Part shown: positions 62,761-64,000 of the stretch, one piece after another | Position numbering within the stretch: position 1 is the first letter of the stretch | How the letters are laid out: each line of letters opens with the position of its first letter | Origin: Sipunculus nudus | Taxonomy: Eukaryota > Annelida > Sipuncula > Golfingiida > Sipunculidae | Length of the DNA: 64,000 nucleotides | NCBI GenBank assembly: GCA_026874595.1 | Contig: CM049318.1 | Location: 15,858,241-15,922,240 of the forward strand | Direction of reading: 5' to 3' | Notes under the pieces: model-generated | The model's input: only the letters and a program-made list of their open reading frames with translations | Told to the model about the DNA's origin: nothing | Databases searched by the model: none | Translations under genes and position numbers: made by a program

Positions 62761-63774
62761 ATACAGCAAAGCATTGTTTGGCTCGCAGAGGCAAAGCCGA
62801 CTGTCATATGAATGTCATATATCTGTCATTTTAATATAATACAGAGCTATGTAACATTGTCCTAATCGATATGCCAATACAATGTGAGAGATCAATTCCC
62901 ACACGGAGAAATTAATGCCTATATCGCTTCTGTTTAAAAAATAAAAAAAAATTGCCGAACATTTATATGTTTTTGTCTGTGCTTTCTGATTCTGAAAAAA
63001 AAAATATCTCCTTGTTTTTCTTGACATGTTACACCTGCTCTATCAATATGTTAATGTAATACAGAAATGTCTTAAAATGTCTTCAGTTTTGAAGATGTGA
63101 CTTATGAACATGTGACTTGTAACGCTATAGCTAAAACATTGATATAAGTCTACATGCAAAATCAATCTCAAAATGTGCTTTTATGGCACTTTAATTGTTT
63201 GATAAGATAAAGCTTAGTTTGAACAAAATGTCCGCTACGAAAAGCATCATCTCAAAGTCTTTTATCATGAAATAAAAGATATACTCAACTGTTATATTTA
63301 ATACGTGTTTGGCATACCTTTAATAATCGCATCCTTTATATTCACAACATGTTAATATTATGACCATTTTGTTATTTTGCATAATTTCTCTTTATTAAAA
63401 GGAATAACTTTAATATAAAAAGATTATTTCTAACATATATTGAATTAAACAGAGTATTATAAATATCACTTATGTTTACTCAGAATGGTGTTGTGGAGGT
63501 CATCATCACGTCAGCTAAGTACAAAGTTGATATACGGTAGGTAAACAACTACATAAATATTGTCGCAGGCATTTCCATCCACATTCCCTTATCGAGTTCT
63601 TCTAATAATAGCGAACCTGCTTCAGCTAATTAAGAACGACCTTCACCTTGCCGACCTTGACGCTAAAAGCATACTGTTAGGATCATTCTCACTTTTATTT
63701 TTTTTTAAATTACAATCTGAGAAAAATACACCAGAAATTTAATGCGGTAAAAAACCATTGTACTCTATACATAC
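62761..63774. other. AT-rich flank, nothing recognised
   Basis: No gene, element or repeat identified. Confidence 0.4.
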
Positions 63775-64000
63775 CTATTAAAATGTATCTCAAATAAGTA
63801 TCATTCTTGAGCACTACTGGGTGAATATCACGCCGGAACATTGATATAGTTGCTATGTTAAGAATTGACAAAATGATTATAAAGGTCTTATCTTGAGCGA
63901 ACGTCGGTGCGAATATTGCTATAAAATTATAAAGAAAAGCACTGTAAGGCACTAATAATAGGCAGGCGACTTCGTTGAATATCATCTTGCATTTAAACAT
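63775..64000 (-). CDS. Possible partial exon of a membrane protein, cut by the window edge
   Basis: The minus-strand frame is open from the window end to a GTATGT donor at 63774. It contains two hydrophobic stretches (ACLLLVPYSAFLYNFIAIFA and FIIILSILNIATISMF), then RRDIHPVVLKNDTYLRYILI. The composition is AT-biased, and the open frame is not long, so it may be chance. I do not recognise the protein. Confidence 0.25.

Noticed and set aside
1-64000. CRISPR arrays, bacterial operons, rRNA genes
   Set aside because: None present. The tandem arrays seen are satellites and microsatellites in an intron-bearing genome.

Overview
This is a window of AT-rich, intron-containing animal nuclear DNA. The protein families and repeats point to a mollusc, most likely a bivalve. 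The evidence is two invertebrate-style GT-A-like glycosyltransferase exons, a Penelope-like retroelement, Tx1/L1-type and CR1-type LINE remnants, a tRNA-derived SINE, and an array of about 155 bp tandem repeats inside a mobile-element-like frame resembling bivalve 'pearl'/Helitron-type elements. Species cannot be read from sequence alone. Most of the window is non-coding, and several long TA and CT microsatellites interrupt it.

Layout. (1) 0.7-9.6 kb holds two minus-strand glycosyltransferase-like exons (670-1591 and 8936-9646). Each is broken by what looks like a one-base deletion. The region 1.9-8.6 kb is repeated collinearly at 15.0-21.6 kb, including a short first coding exon with a conserved splice donor. 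(2) 11.6-14.5 kb is transposon-rich: a pogo-like inverted-repeat fragment inside TA repeats, a possible solo LTR, and a compact element with two 157 bp terminal repeats that each carry RNA polymerase III A and B boxes. (3) 22.4-62.5 kb is an expanded locus with three paralogous genes for small secreted Cys/Trp-rich proteins, here called A (26832-31601, +), B (48018-52323, +) and C (59596-62226, -). Blocks around A recur collinearly around B, so A and B arose by segmental duplication with a spacing of roughly 15-21 kb. C is inverted, more diverged, and lacks a detectable final exon. An extra orphan copy of the 5' flank lies at 45.2-46.45 kb.

How it fits together. A, B and C share a signal peptide, a GCM..ARGR..C segment, an Ala/Lys-rich linker exon and a Cys/Trp exon with an HCTWA motif. 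A and B add a very Trp/Cys-rich final exon. The splice sites and intron phases are the same throughout. All three have a near-identical promoter module (CCAGGAAGAT followed by ATAACGTTATAAAAG), which is duplicated in tandem in A and B. This suggests a co-regulated, lineage-specific secreted product such as an extracellular matrix, adhesive, mucus or defence protein. I do not recognise the family, and it is the best candidate here for something undescribed.
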